Positions 47,558 to 61,656 of a DNA stretch of 64,000 bases are shown here, in pieces. How positions within the stretch are numbered: position 1 is the first letter of the stretch; each line of letters opens with the position of its first letter. Source of the DNA: Hepsetus odoe (lineage: Eukaryota > Chordata > Actinopteri > Characiformes > Hepsetidae); the NCBI GenBank assembly GCA_017165825.1, contig CM029379.1, positions 19,146,970-19,210,969 on the forward strand. The letters are read 5' to 3'. The notes under the pieces were generated by a model. It was not told the DNA's origin and made no database searches. It saw only the letters and a list, made by a program, of their open reading frames with translations. Position numbers and translations under genes: made by a program.

Positions 47558-48024
47558 GTATGTGTATCATTTGTTGGGCTTGATTTGGGCTCTCTTCTAG
47601 TTAGGCTTTATCAGTTAGGGTGAGTATTTGTGTAGTTTGGCCAAAATATAGTTTCAGTACTCTTTTTAGCCCAGATGGAGTTTATCAGATGAAACATGTT
47701 TGGTGTCTGAAGTTTGCATATGTAGTTTTACCTACAGCATTCAGCCAAACTAAAGGATGCATATATTCCACCAATTATGAACCGCAAACTGCCTACTAAA
47801 TCATCGCAAACTATCCATGAATCTGTTTTTACCAATTTATGTGATATATAAAAAATCTCTACAGCTTTACACTTTCATAGGCTGTCATAAGATGTCATGG
47901 CAGATTGTGTCCATTAATACAGCAATGTTGTTATATTACAGGTAAATCTCATGAGATAGAGTATAATGTTCATTTGTTAATTTGTTGTCATGACATTATA
48001 GCATGTAGTTATGCTTAATGATCC

Positions 48025-48150
48025 AGTCCATCCATCTATCTGAGCTGCTTATCTTTAGGGGCGGGGGGTGTGCTGTACTCTTTCCCTGTGCCTTTAGTGC
48101 AAAGCAATACATTGGACATGTTACCAGTCCACCACAGACACACGCATTCA
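48025..48150 (-). mobile_element. Type D SINE fragment in the adra1d intron
   Basis: CATCCATCTATCTGAGCTGC, TTATCTTTAGGGG and TTACCAGTCCACCACAGACA correspond to the 3' part of the element at 44627-44930. Confidence 0.6.
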
Positions 48151-50983
48151 TATAAAAGTACAAGGGTCATATTAACAAATCTGTCAGGACCATTCATGAC
48201 AACTAATGACTTTTGCCATGACATGTTGATGAGCTTGTGAAATATCAGGGTTTAAACAAAGTGTTATCAGAAATCTTTTTCAGACCGAATCAGTAACCAC
48301 ATCATTCTTATTCTGATCAACGATAAAAAAAAAAGGCGAGTAAGGATTGCTGTTTGCAAAGCTCCCAGCGATTTTGAACTATAGCCTTGAAGCTTCACAA
48401 AAAAAAAACTAAAGACGCTAAACATGCCTTTAAACAATAATTAAAAGTTGGCAGGCTTGTCCAGGTTATTATCTACAGCATTCACGTTGATTTGTTTGTG
48501 CTTTTCCTTGTGTTTAGCTTTACATTGTAAGGTTTTATTTTTTGCACACCTGATCAAACCCACATCCTTAGGTGGTCTTCCTGCAGAAGCTCATATGGTT
48601 TGGAGACTGAGCAGGAATGTGCAGAATGACCATGCTGTGTCCAGTTGTTTTTGAGTGAAATCCTGTGCGTGTGCAGGGCTGACGGCTGAGATTAGCGTTC
48701 ATGTGTGTCGCTGGGGGGTTAGGGGCGGTAATTGTTTGAAGCTGCCAATACCCAAGTAATATTATAGCTGTAGGCATTGCATACTGTCATATGGGATACC
48801 ATAGATTTTCAGTGCCCACGTCCTGCTTTCTATCTTCGTTGACAAAGATTAACAGTCCCCATGGTGAATTAGTACCTTCAGTGCTTAGAATGAATCCTGT
48901 GTTGTTGCACCTTTTATGTTCCCTGAATTCCATTTCAGCACAAATAGTATTGAAATGATCACTGCAGATTTGATTGTGGCATCTTAATTGATACAGCTCT
49001 GTTTACTTCTACTAATGGCTTACACTGCCTCAGTCTTAAACAGCGCTATTTAGTGTATTTTGCGAGCAACAGAATGTTGACTTTTATACCCAAATTGAAT
49101 TATTTGTCCAGAAAAATATTCTGTACATGTGACTGAATCCAAAATGGCTCCGTGTGAGACATATCTTTCATTTTTTGAGGCAGAAGTTGTCATTTCAAGA
49201 CCCATGCCATGCAGTATATAGGAAATAATGACCATTTGATACTCACTTATTGAGAACCCCTGGTCGAAAGGTGAATAGTGGTCACTTACTCAGAGTGATG
49301 TGCCTTTTTTAAGAGCTTGACTGAAGTCCTAACTGAACAGATGATCATGGATTGGATTCTGATTGATTGACCAAGAAGTGCTGGTCTTAAATGCAACCAA
49401 ACGAGGCCTTAAATCTTGATTTGAAAGAAAGGCTTGAAATGCAAAGCATGGTATGTTGTGTTTATTGAATCATTCTTGACCTACTGGATTGGAAATTTCA
49501 CCCTGTTTGATATCAAACACTGGAACCTGAAGCATTTCATACACATTTAGCAGCCTTATTTAAACTGATTTCCCATGTATTTCTATTCGTGCAAAGCTGC
49601 ATGTCTTGCATGGCAGATTTCTAAGTATCTAAACATATCAACAGTGTAGAGAGACACAAGCAGTGCAGAGGCAAAGGAGAACACCTGAGAAGCTTGTGTT
49701 CTTGTAAGAAAGAACATTTTAACAGACTTTTTCTTTTTCTTTTTTTTTTTACCTTTTTCCCTCTTTGAAGCATGAGGCATTTTACTGTTAGGTAGAGTGC
49801 CTAAGTTGAATCTCATACCTTAAATGTCAAGTTTATGTTATCTTAGTGCAGCACTCAGCAATGAAAGAACCTCTTATTTTATAAGGCCTGTTGTTTATAA
49901 AAACCATAAGAATAAGCTGGAGCAATAATTGCTCTAACAAAGCTTTTATGGGCCAAAACATTCTTGACGGAGCATGACAAAACTGCCTGTACATCAACAC
50001 TAATTATTTTATGATAGGCTATCCCATGCTTTGGCCATCATCTCCCCTGTCACAGTTCCTAGGGGATTTTTTAAACGGAGATGACATGAATTAATGGGGG
50101 TTAAAGGGTTTTATGCAAGCAAAGTCACAAATGTTTAATGGGAGTGTTCCTCAAAGCCAAATTTACTTTTCCATTCATGTCTCAAAATGCATGGATGTCT
50201 AGGCCCTACTGTCATGAAAAATTTAATTTATTTCTTTAAAAAATAGATTTTGATATCATTTTAATGTGGTTTATAATTTAAAATATACCAGTCACCTCTT
50301 GTCCATGTAATCCTTATATGGAAATTAAGCCAAAAGCAGTTTAGCTCTGCTCGTTCATGTTAGAGAGCTTCAGCACACACTTCTTTTCTAGGCATCTCAT
50401 AGGGGATTCAGTAAGAACACAGATCTTTCACATCTGTCTTCAAGGCATGGTAACCAAAGGTTAGTTCTTGATTGTAAAATGATCATGAAAAATATTGCTT
50501 TTTAAACATGAACCCACACAAATGTCTTTGACGGCCACTGGCCATGAGTAGTCTTCCTTGCTGAAGTCATGACGCAGAAAAAAACCACTATGGAAAACAT
50601 CTACCTTATCACACTGAGGTGAATCTCATTTTCAGACAGCAGGAGAAACCCAAAGCAAACATTCTCATCAGTAATTGTGCGATAAATTCCAGCTTTTATG
50701 AAGCAAGTATTTCTGTGATGTTTCCTTAGAAAACAAAAGGAATTCCAGCAGGGTCATGATAAAAAAAAACGAGGCTCAATATTCATTTACTGCTCCTAAT
50801 TTATCAAACGAGACTGACAGTGAAAATCGAACGAGATTAGCGAAGATGGAACAAACTTTTTACATAGGCCTTCTTCAACTTACTATGTTAAATGAACTCT
50901 CACCCCCTCCCCAACGCTTGAGCTTATAATTTCATTACAGATTTAGTTTTTCATTGCATTTAGTGCTACCATACAGAACACAC

Positions 50984-51013
50984 GAACACACACACACACA
51001 CACACACACACAC
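50984..51013. repeat. Short (CA)n tract
   Basis: About 15 CA units in the adra1d intron. Confidence 0.95.
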
Positions 51014-54000
51014 GTAATTAAGCCCATGCCTCCTGGTATTCTACTCACATTCTCTGAAAGGAAGGAGGGATTTAACTGATAGCATCTCTGGCGAGGTTTG
51101 ACTAAGCAGTGCCAGGAGAAAACCCACTCTTTAATGCTGACCTGAGACCAGTCTTGCCAGTACCAGCTCAAACACTATAGATTAGCATTTTGGTGAAAAA
51201 AGCTGGCCTGATACGGGCTGAGAGACGGATACGCTAACCTGCCAGTTTTTCCACTGCTTTGACCTCCCGTGCATTATGCTCTGCTGCCCTATTCCTTTTG
51301 CCAAGTTAAAGGGGGGTGGTATCCGTTTTGCAGTGTTCGACAACATGTGCACAGCCAGAGCATGAGATAGATTTAGTAAATGGGTAACACAAAGAAATAA
51401 AGAGATGTCATAGCAAACAAGCAGTTAAAGTGGTTTAAATCAGTAGCTAAAGGTATTTTCAAAATAATACATTAGAACTTTTAAGGAGCAAACATGGAGA
51501 GAAGAGAGAACAAATTAAGCTCAGCAAATGCATTTAAAGTGTAAGCTTTAAAAATGGTATGCTCTTATACATAATATAAGTATGTACATATATAATAATG
51601 CATTGAACAATCAAAGGAAGCATCTCAGTCTGCTAATTTGAAAGTTATGGATAAAGATTAAGTCCTTAAGTCCTTATGAATTGAAGTTAGCAATACTTTC
51701 TACTATCAACTCTTTCAAAAAAGACACCAAAAGGTTTTCTGAAAGAAACGTGTTTGAAAATATATTTAGAAGTGTGATGAATCTTCCAACACATTTAGAG
51801 TATGTAAAGAATACTGTACTGATTTGTACTGATACTGTACTATACTGATTTGATCATTTATTTCAAGAGCCTTTACATACTTGCTTTAACTTTAAAAAGG
51901 TTCTGCATTAGCTGCATACTATTTACAGAAATGTTTGTCCAGAGTTTTTTAGGAAAGTGCTTTTGTATGCATACCACTTTTTGGTATCTTTAAAACGGAG
52001 TGACAGTATTATATTTCAGATATGCGTCTCCCTCATAAAAATATTTTAATGGTGCAGGAAAGGCTTGTTTTGTCTGCGTCCTCTTCTGTGCCCAAGGCAG
52101 TCTAACAAGTAAGGCTATAGCAAAGCTTACGAGTGTGCTGTTCACAAAATATAGATGAAGCATAAAAATAGAGGAAATCATGCAGCCCTGCATGTCTGTT
52201 CCATTTTTTTAATCAATGTAGTGTAAATAAAACAGATCAATAACATTTTTTATTGTTTGCCCGCTTTGTGCCTTAAGGCAAGCAGCCATTAATTATGTGG
52301 GATTTTGAATACTTTACAGAGAAGTTTGAAGTCCAGCCCAAGTAATTTAGTCTCAGGTCTGAACTCTGCCTCATGTCTGAATTTTTTAGCCTACATTAAA
52401 GATAATGTTTGAGATTTTATTCAACTAATTTCCAACGTTGACTGCAACATATCACAGACTACAACCTGAGATCATTGTTATGTCTATAAAAGAGATTTGC
52501 AGGGGCCTTATAGAGAGCGACTTTGTAAGATTTATTCATTGATTTCATTGAGTTGATGAGTAAAGCTAGTTGGTATTTTACATTAATAGTTAAACTTTGT
52601 GAGCACAGCTAAAGGAAATACTTGCTAAAAACAAACAAGCTGAATAAAGACAAAGAATGCTATAAAGCCTTGATAAAAGCCATCTAGACTAGCACAAAGT
52701 CACCCAAGGTGTTGTTGCAGCAAGACTGCACACTATTCCCAATAAAGCAATGTGGTCTAGGACACCATATTAGCGTGTTGTTTGACTCTAACTCCTGTTA
52801 AAACTGTATTGCGTGACTAATGTATTTTCATGCATTTTCCCATGCCACTTTGAATACCCAGCCCTGCAGTAAGAATTATGAAAGCACTATGCCAAGGGAA
52901 ATAATTAAATCAGTCTGAAAAACACTGATTAGGCCAATATTATCTTTCAGGCACTTTTACCACATTTTCAGAAGATTCTGAAATTTTCGGCAGCCTTTAA
53001 CACAGACTGTATGCTTGTCTTTTGTTCGAGAATCAACAAGCTTTCTGTGATGAAATCATTTGTTTGTGCGCAGTTTTGGAAATGATTTTATGAGGGTCTG
53101 ATTGGGGGTCATATTGTAATGTTATGGTTTGGTTTTTTTTTTGTATGACCACAAACCTTGGTACGATTTCTACCAGTCACACCTGATGCTTCAGCAAGCT
53201 TTGTAGTCAAACACAGCACCTGGAGAAGTCTCAGTTTTCTTTGTGCTGAAGACGTTGTGATTGTGATGAACTGTCAAAACTGCAGGGGTTTTCTAAGCAG
53301 GTCCCAAGACTCAGTTTGTCTCATTTTCTTTGTTATGCAAGTAAATTTTGCTGCAACTCCAAAGAAGTGATTTCAAATTCCCAACACATTAACTTATGTA
53401 ACTACTGAGAGACACGACGATGGATAAAAATAGCAGACGTTTAGAGACAGATATACTGGGTAGACATATTTTCTGGTTCCACGAAGGACCTCCTAATTAA
53501 TCCCTTAACCTCTTGAAACAGGTTTTTTGTTTCAGATTTCACATAGTGGAGACTACCTTCTCTTGCAAAACGTGTTTGGTACGTTGCTTCTCTTTTCTGG
53601 CATAAAACACACCTTCTTAAATGTGTGTTTATACTGAGTGATTGCTCATACTGAGTGATTTTCATGCAGTTATAGGCGCTCCTGATCAAATCTTTTGCTT
53701 TTCTGAAGTAAATTTGTGCCCTGTGTAAAAATGAGAGCACATTTTATATTTTATATTGTATTTTTTTTCCAATATGTTAAGAATAAAAAAAAAGACTTGA
53801 TTAGAAGGTTAATGCAATTAATATTTTTTGATGTGCATGTAAGCACCTTGGCATGATGCTACATGATGAACACAGTATTGTTTGACAGCTAAAAATATAT
53901 TAACACTGAAAAAGACTTATTCCGAAAGGATCCCTTAAATGATCACTTGACAATGATGACAGCTGGAATAAACCCTTTATAAATGTCTGTGTAGCTTAAT

Positions 54001-56171
54001 GTTAATTGTCATAAAAGGCTTATGCAAATGTAGCCTTACACTACACGACACTAAAGTGTTACCAACTCAAAATCAAAGTCAAAATGGTCAAAACTAAGAT
54101 TTACAGAAAATGTGTCATTACATTTTGTTCGCTGTAGATGTGTACTTATTTTCACTATGGAATTAAAAAGCATGGGTATCTAGAAAGATTTGCATCTGCA
54201 AGCATATTCATGACATTGATGAAATTATCTACAAAATAAAGGTTAATTAAAGCACTACCGCAGAAGATCCACTGATGGGCTTTAACCTCTCAGTGCATTT
54301 CAGAAAAGCACTGAACAACTGGCACTAACAAACTATTTGCAGGAAGAGTGCAAAGCACATTTCAAATGAGCAAAGTAAATGTTCAATGCTTTTATTTATA
54401 AAATAAACAACATTAAACAACATATGTAACCTTTTAAAGCCTGAAGAACTTAATATAATGGTGCTATACCAATGAAAGGTTGTCTTAGAACTTTGTCTTC
54501 AAGCAACAGTCATTAAGGAACCCTGACTTTTAATCTTCTCTGTTGTTACACCTCAGGGATTATTTTTCAGTAATTACTTGGATAACTACTTACTTCCTAA
54601 TTATCCTCGAGTTGCTCTTAAGTGCTTAAGAGGCTAAGAGAGGTGAAGAAGAGTGATCTGCCCGATGAAACAGTAGTGTTGAGACATGCTAACAGGATAA
54701 TAGTGACCCTCTGGCAGAGCAGTGTTGGACTTTATGAAGTGCTGACTGCCAACGTTCACACAGTACTCAGGGCTGTTTCTCCTTTCTCCACCAGCTCACA
54801 GCTCTGCTGCAGAGAAGCATGGCATGGCCTGTTTACCTCAGGAAGCACATAGCGGACAAAGCAAAGTGATCCATCAACAAGCTGGCATGCCTCACTAAAC
54901 AATTCTTTCTCCCTCACTGAGGTCTATTAAAAACAAAATATTCTCTAATGGTTGCAGTGACCAGTTTATATACTTGCCTTATTTGCTAGTATTTAAACTG
55001 GTAGCTCCCAAAACCAGGGTGACGTGCAGTAATACTGAAGGTTTCTTAGGACCAGTGCCATAGATGGACCACTTTGGGTTCCCTTAAGAATTTTTAATGA
55101 ATATATTTTTCTATAAATGGATAGTCTGGCAAAAAATCATATTTACACAATTTTTCATTTACCCCAGATATAGCCAAGACATGTTTTGAGACCAGGTTCT
55201 TATGTTGAAAACTGCAGTAGCCTTGTTTCCGAATTGTTGCCATAAAAAAATACAACCCGCTTAAACTGCATCCCGCCCTTCACTAAGGAAGGCACTTTGT
55301 TAAGGCGGAGTTTGCCTCGCATTGCTAAGCCTCTTTATGCTCATTTTATAGCTTATATTAAATCATAATGTGTCTTAAACTGCACTGACAATTTAATCAA
55401 CTACATCTGGAAAACTGTATAATATTGTTCCAAAGAACATTGTGTAATTGAGATGTTTGAGTGTGAAGAAATTTGCTTCTAAATTTAATTGAGAGCTCTA
55501 CGGCGCTGATAAATGATCCAACATTGTTGCCGTGGTAAATGATACACAAACCGCTTAATCACTTTTCTTGTCTCCTAAAAAAGAAGCTGCTGGTAGTGAC
55601 GCCAAACAATCAACATTTAAATTCCCTCAAAGGCCAAGAAGAAATGAGCTGTAAACATAAAGAACACATTAAATGTATACAGATAACAATGCAAAGGCTC
55701 TTTACCAGACCCTGTGCTATGCTTACAGTATGTGACTTTAAAATGATTAATTCTCACTTGTCTCATTGTAGAATGAATCCCCAAGAACTCTTTGAAAGGT
55801 TTTTCTGAATGGTTCTAATTTGTCACAATATAAAAAAAATATATAATAAAAAGTGTCCTGTGTTTGTTTTTATAGGAGTATAGTGTCACATGGTGCTGAA
55901 TAAAACTGTGTTTTTATATGCTAATGACAAAGTCAAAGTAGCGTGAATGTTTTCCTCCTACAGGCAAAATAATACATCAGCAAGGTCTGCACTTTTACAA
56001 AAAGGATGATCGAGGGTTTTTTTATAATAGTCGGGTGTATAAGAATCTTTTTCAAAATGGCATTTAATAAGCACTGCAAAAAGTATGCAAAAAGTTTTGG
56101 AGCCCGTGGTCAAATTAGGTTTCGTCAACAAGTACACATCGTCTTCAGAAAAAACACTGTATGTTTTAATG

Positions 56172-56411
56172 AAGTGAAGTGAAAGTGAAAGTGACAACTT
56201 GCCATTGTGAGTACACAGCGCAGCACTCAGTGATCCTCAATGAAATGCAGCCTCTGCATTTCACCTACTCACACACATGCAGCAGGGCGCAGCTATTGAA
56301 AACGCCCCAGGGAGCAGTGATGGGGACGGTGCCTTGATCAAGGGTACCTCAGGGCAACCTACTGGTCTGGTCTGGGATTCGAACCCACGGCCTTCCGATC
56401 CTGGGGACAAC
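56172..56411 (-). mobile_element. Type A tRNA-SINE, head-truncated, in the adra1d intron
   Basis: 3' end GTGAAAGTGAAAGTGAC at left; body GGGGACGGTGCCTTGATCAA; B box GGGATTCGAACCC near 56380. The first part of the tRNA head (the A box) is missing beyond about 56411. Confidence 0.86.
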
Positions 56412-59400
56412 AGTATTAACTAATTTACTTATAGCTGCATTTTATATAATAGCCATAGATAAGATATGAACATGTGCAACCTATGCAACAAAACATATAA
56501 TCTGAGCAAGGACGTTAAAACTAAAGGAAATTTTAATTAGATAAGTGACTTAAGTGTATAAAATGTGTAATTAACTTGCAACTGGTTAATTTCAGTGGAA
56601 AGGTATGGTTGTATGTGTGTGCCTTCTCCTTGAACTCTCAGTCTTGAGGAATGTGGTAATGTAGGAAACCGGGATTGAAATGTTTATATTAAACACACCC
56701 CTAAGCAGCAAAAAAACATGACCTTTAGCTCATCTATACGGTAGGTTAGTGGCGTGTATATGTGACTCGTGACGATACTTTTTGTTTGGACCTGAGGTCA
56801 TACTCTTCGACCTCTGCACTTATTGTGTACAATGAGAGGAAAAAACACCTCAAGAACTTGAGTTGGGCTTCTTGTTCAGTTGTGTAACCGGGTCACGGCT
56901 TTGAATTGTAATTCGGAAAAAGAGTCCACTGAAGCCCCTGTTGCTCTTCCAAAACATAGCTCTGTTAAATCACCACACTCTGCTCTGAGATTTGGCTACA
57001 AAGGAAGTTTTCTCTAGGCAGTAGCCAAACATCCTGCCTGTCAGCTCCCATAAACACACCAATTACCAAAAAAGAGCTCTGAAGGAATAGGCTTTCATCT
57101 CCCAGCCTCAATTACATCCAATCACTGCCCTCCTGGCCAAAGGGATAGGAGAGCTTCTCCTTTCTTCATTAAAATGTTTTCAACATAAGGCGTTATTCCC
57201 AATCTAGCTCATGCTCACAGTTCCAAACAGGCCTGTTCTGCTATTTATAAAGCTCTTCACTGATAGGGAGGGACTCTGACCTCTTGTAATGCTGAGTATG
57301 ACTGCATAGCATCTAAAGGCAAGGGGGCTGACAACTGTTTTATGTGAGAGATAGTGTCGGGCTAACGTCCTCCCTGCGGAGAGGGCGCAGGGCTGGGAGA
57401 GATATCGGAGAGCCAAAAGTGCACCAAACTGAATGGCTCTGCCTTTGCGAGAGAATATGTGGCTTTTCGGTTTTTTTGAGTGAGCAGTCAAGTTCTCTTG
57501 TCGTTTGGACACATGATAGGTCGCCCTGTTTATGAATTGTTTGAGAGCTCAATCAATAAGAACCTGCAGGACTCAAGATATCAAAGTGGCTATTTTTCAT
57601 TTGAGAAAAATATATTTTATTAGTTTGAAAAGCTCAGGAAGACTGGGATTTCTTTTTGTTTTGTCCTCAGTGAGATTCTAAAACACTTTAAGTGACTGTG
57701 AAAGAACACACTTATGGGTTTGTTGAACTCATATTTTTCTGCTTTAAACTATTTCCTTTGATATGAAATAAAATGATACGAAATATTTGGTTTGCTAGCA
57801 TTACTATGCAGTTCAATTTGTTATAGTTTACTCCAATGGATATGTATTAACTTTGTGTAACAACTCTAGTAAATCTAGTATTATATCTATATTAAAGTCT
57901 CTTTTGTGCCAGAACAAAACAACAGACATGCTAGAGAGCACAACTGGCCCTCTAAGTGATGCAAAGAACGCCTAACTACAAAATATGATAAAAAATATTG
58001 ACTCTCTAGGACAGAGCTCGTAGGTCCATACAACTGCCTACTGATGTCAAACATTCTGTGGTATAAAGACACAAAAATTAACCAGCCTAAATGACAACTT
58101 GGTTGAAAGTTAATGTAGGTTTATCTCAATATTTCATGCTAATGTCACCTTAAAATGTTCTCCTTCTATAGTGTTACCAACTATTCTATAATGTGTATAA
58201 GTGGTAGAGTTCACTCTTGTACATTTGCTACATTTAGATCCATAGTAGAGTGAGTGAATGAGTGCAAGAGTAATACAGAAATGGGGAAGCAGAAGAGGAG
58301 AGGAGTTAAAGTGACAGACGGCAAGTTAAAGCTCGGAGGACGTACGTCTACAAACTTGACACAAGTCCACGCATTCCGCTCCTCTGAAACAAGCATACTT
58401 TTGACCCTGATCGCGAGTTTATTTTCTCCCACTTTATCGCAGCACTACAGGGGGCTGTAGAAACTTAAGAGGGCGATTTAAACTATAATGATGTTGCTGG
58501 ACTTGTGCTCCTGTCCTGCTAAACTTTTTTACATGGCCACGCATATATCATTTTACCATGCCGCTTCCCCAAAATAATCCATCCTAATGGGAAATCGTTT
58601 TGCCAGCATGCGAGGTTCTGGACTGTGGACTGTTTAAAAAATGCATATGTCTCCACTACAGCGTCCAATGCTGTGGGCTGTGCTGGTACAAACATCATGC
58701 AAAGCAGCATGTTGTGTCTAATCTTAAATGTCCATGCAAGGCATATTATATGGCTGTTTGGCGAGGTAAATGTAAGCATCATTTAAAAATGAATTACAAA
58801 AGCAGGCTTATGAAAAACTGAAAAGGTTTTATTGTATCTTTGCTATGGGCAACTTCTACAACACATTTTCATCCAAGAAGGCCTGTAAACCTCCTTGGCA
58901 TCCTTTCCTCACTCTATAGCAGATTTTAGATGTTAGAATCATGTTTACTTTTTACCTTGTCTACTTTCCTCGTAGTAATCACTGAATAATAAGCCTGTAA
59001 TTAAGCTTTTGTTCATAGCCTTATATATTAAAGATATAATAATGGATTTTTTCATTTCCAGAAGCTGTGCTGATTAATATTTCATACTTTTTGAACACTT
59101 TATCCATAGAGGAATTTCATTAGATCCTTGATTCTTTTCTTCACTCTTTGTTATAACCAGCATTCTTCCGTTTTTAGGAGATTGTCCAAGATGCTTTGTT
59201 TGTAAAGTACTTCTTAAGCATTGTACTGGAGAGAATAAGCAATGGAAGCTTATACTGTGCAAACTACATACAGAATTATCTGACACTTGGCTTTAACTGT
59301 GCTGAGCTGCACAGAGAAATCTCAAATTGACTCACTTATGTGGTTATTGACTAGAGAATTCTATTTAACGTAGCCCAGCATGGTTGAGGCAAGTTTGTGA

Positions 59401-59612
59401 TGGTTCAAATGTAGTTTTACATCATGTAAGTAACTCTAAACTTTCATTTCTTGCTTTCTGCATTACTGCCAGTGCACATCTTCAGAAGAAAATCTGTTTT
59501 GGCTGGTCAAAAACATGTAAAAGTTACTGGTTTTTCATATTTTTCCAAATATGTTTCTATATTTATCGCTATGTTAATATATTTCTCTCTGTGTCATTTT
59601 CTTCACATCTAG

Positions 59613-60169
59613 GCTCTTTTTTTCCTTCACTGAAGCCTTCAGACATGGTGTTCAAGGTGATCTTCTGGCTGGGCTATTTCAACAGCTGCATCAACCCTGT
59701 CATCTACCCGTGCTCCAGCAAAGAGTTCCAGCGGGCCTTCACCCGCCTGCTGCGCTGTCAGTGTCACCGGCGGCGCCGAGCTCTGCGCCGCTTCTATGAC
59801 CAGCGGTGGCGCACAGCCATTAGAGGCCCTGGCAGAGACTCCCAGGGTGAATACCGGGCCGGTTTACCGCTCCAAGAATCCTGCGGAGGCTCTTCGGTCT
59901 TTTCATGCCGGAGCAAAGGCCGCTCACTGAGGCTTAAAAGCTGGAGCTTCTTTCCTCCTCTACAGAAATCCTCCTTCCACTTGAAGGAGAAGATGAACAA
60001 CTTGTCGAACAAAATTAAAAGTGGTGCAGGGAAAACCTCTACGCCCACACCGGGCAGGACCGAGATCGATACAGTGGCCATGGGGATTTATAGTGAGTGT
60101 GGAGAGCAAGGAGGCTACCAGATCTACGACCTCCCAGAATGCTACGGCCTGAAGGAGACCGATATCTAA
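59613..60169 (+). CDS. adra1d: Alpha-1D adrenergic receptor, coding exon 2 (TM7 and C-tail)
   Basis: This exon completes the receptor begun at 46591. It follows a pyrimidine-rich acceptor ending CATCTAG, and the split glycine codon (G|GC, residue 323) keeps the frame, giving 507 residues in total (human is about 572). TM7 spans about 334-355 with F340 (7.39), W341 and NPVIY at 350-354. Helix 8 follows, with cysteines at 371 and 373 as likely palmitoylation sites and an arginine-rich patch (375-382). The tail has many Ser/Thr and Lys/Arg residues and ends KETDI. T505-D506-I507 forms a class I PDZ ligand, which in mammalian ADRA1D binds syntrophins. The match to ADRA1D includes the motifs VFKVIFWLGYFNSC and RLLRCQC and the final ETDI. 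The frame is open upstream to 59384, but that part lies before the acceptor and is intronic. Confidence 0.95.
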
Positions 60170-61460
60170 ACATAGATAGAGGGTCAAGATAACGGTCCAG
60201 TGTTGCTCATATAGCCGCTGTCTGGCACGCACACTGCAAACAATGATATCTCATCAAGCGAAAGCATCTTAGCCAATATATCTGATATTTCACGTTTGAG
60301 ACTTTTAGTGTAAGACTGCAACATCTAGACACAGAAATTTAGGTGAAAATTTCAGATTACGTGTGAATTGGATGCTTTTTTAAAGAGTACAAGAATCTTT
60401 TTTTTTTTATTAGAAGGTTCTTTAAATTTCACGCATTCACAAACAGCCTACTTACAGGCCTGATTCGTTTAAGAACCACTAATAAGGAGCAAGCTTTCTT
60501 TATGGCTGTCATTACACAAAGGAACCTTTCAGATAAAAGGTTGAATAATCTTATACAATAGTCACATCATGGGAAATATTAGATATACTGTCAACATTGA
60601 GGATGCTTTTACTTTTAGATATGATTTTTTTTTTATGCAGTGCAAGCAGACAAGGAGAGGTCTGCTCAGACTTCAGAAGGGCAGCTTTGACAAAAGCACA
60701 ATCGAAAGAGAATTAAGAACAAATAAGATGGGGAATACTGTTTCTTTCTTTGTTTACTTTTGTTTGTTGGTTGTTTTTTATAAGAGAAAAGAAAAAACAC
60801 TAAAGTAATTTAAGTATTTTGAGAAGAGTTGCAAATGCTTGTCCTTTTCCCTGTAAAGTACCTTGATCTACAATGAGTGCCATCATTTGGCGTACAGACT
60901 GCACTGCAGAAGTTCTTGTGGCTTTTCAAAATGATCCTTTTGACCCGTCAGATTCTTTCACAATCAGTAGAGCAACACTGAAGAGCCTGTTCCTACTGTA
61001 CAATCAATCAGCCTTACTACACAAAGTGGAGTTCTGCTAAAAAAAGGCTCTGTTCTACAGGCCAAAAAGGGCCAGAGTTAGGGAGCGAGATTAAACTGTG
61101 ATTGTGTATCCAATGGACTAAAAAACCAGTGGCACTGCTTACTATTTATATCGTGATTTGGCAGGATGTACTGTGTCCGTTCACATGGGTAAAGTGCTCA
61201 AGGTTTAATAGATTGTTATTTAAATGACTTGGTCAAACTTTTTATGGAGTTATATAAACAAATTTTGATGAAATGTTGTCTTTTCAGACGCAAAAACTTG
61301 CACAGACCATTGAAAGAGTGGCATGAGAATGCCTTGGGGTTATAGCAAGAGTCATACTTAATTAACTTTCTTATTTGCATTGTGGAGAGATGCTTTAGAT
61401 TCATTTGTATTTGCGGATGTATTGACGTCCATCGATGTCTGATATCAAGAGAAATAAATC
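60170..61460 (+). other. adra1d: Probable adra1d 3' UTR with candidate poly(A) signals
   Basis: AT-rich sequence without a supported ORF after the stop codon. The first good poly(A) signals I can find are ATTAAA at 61090-61095 and AATAAA at 61453-61458, implying a 3' UTR of about 0.9-1.3 kb. The true cleavage site cannot be fixed from sequence. Confidence 0.4.
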
Positions 61461-61656
61461 AGATAAAAATGGAAACATGAAGGAGTTTTCACTCATTTTA
61501 ACTCTGAGCTTTTCAGAGTTCATGTTGGAGAGCACTCATCAGTTTCATGTTTTGCTCATGCTAACAGAACTAAACAAGTTCATAGGCTCATATCCCTCTT
61601 TTATATTTTTAATCATGCCCAAGGTTTATTTAAAGTCTGATTTAATTTACCAAACT

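Larger units (their letters stand above)
47558..59612 (+). other. adra1d: adra1d intron (about 12.1 kb, phase 1)
   Basis: GT-AG intron between TM6 and TM7, the position where alpha-1 receptor genes typically carry their single large coding intron. I see no exon-like coding stretch inside. It holds a type D SINE fragment (about 48025), a short CA tract (50984) and a type A SINE (56172). The rest is AT-rich single-copy-looking DNA. A more GC-rich stretch at about 56930-57560 is a candidate regulatory block, on base composition only. Confidence 0.9.

Noticed and set aside
54622..54852. 76-codon ORF in the adra1d intron
   Set aside because: No family motif, no splice context and a chance-like length.
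59384..59612. Extra coding sequence before exon 2
   Set aside because: The open frame precedes a strong acceptor (CATCTAG). Joining at 59613 restores the LGSFFPSLKPS sequence expected of the family.
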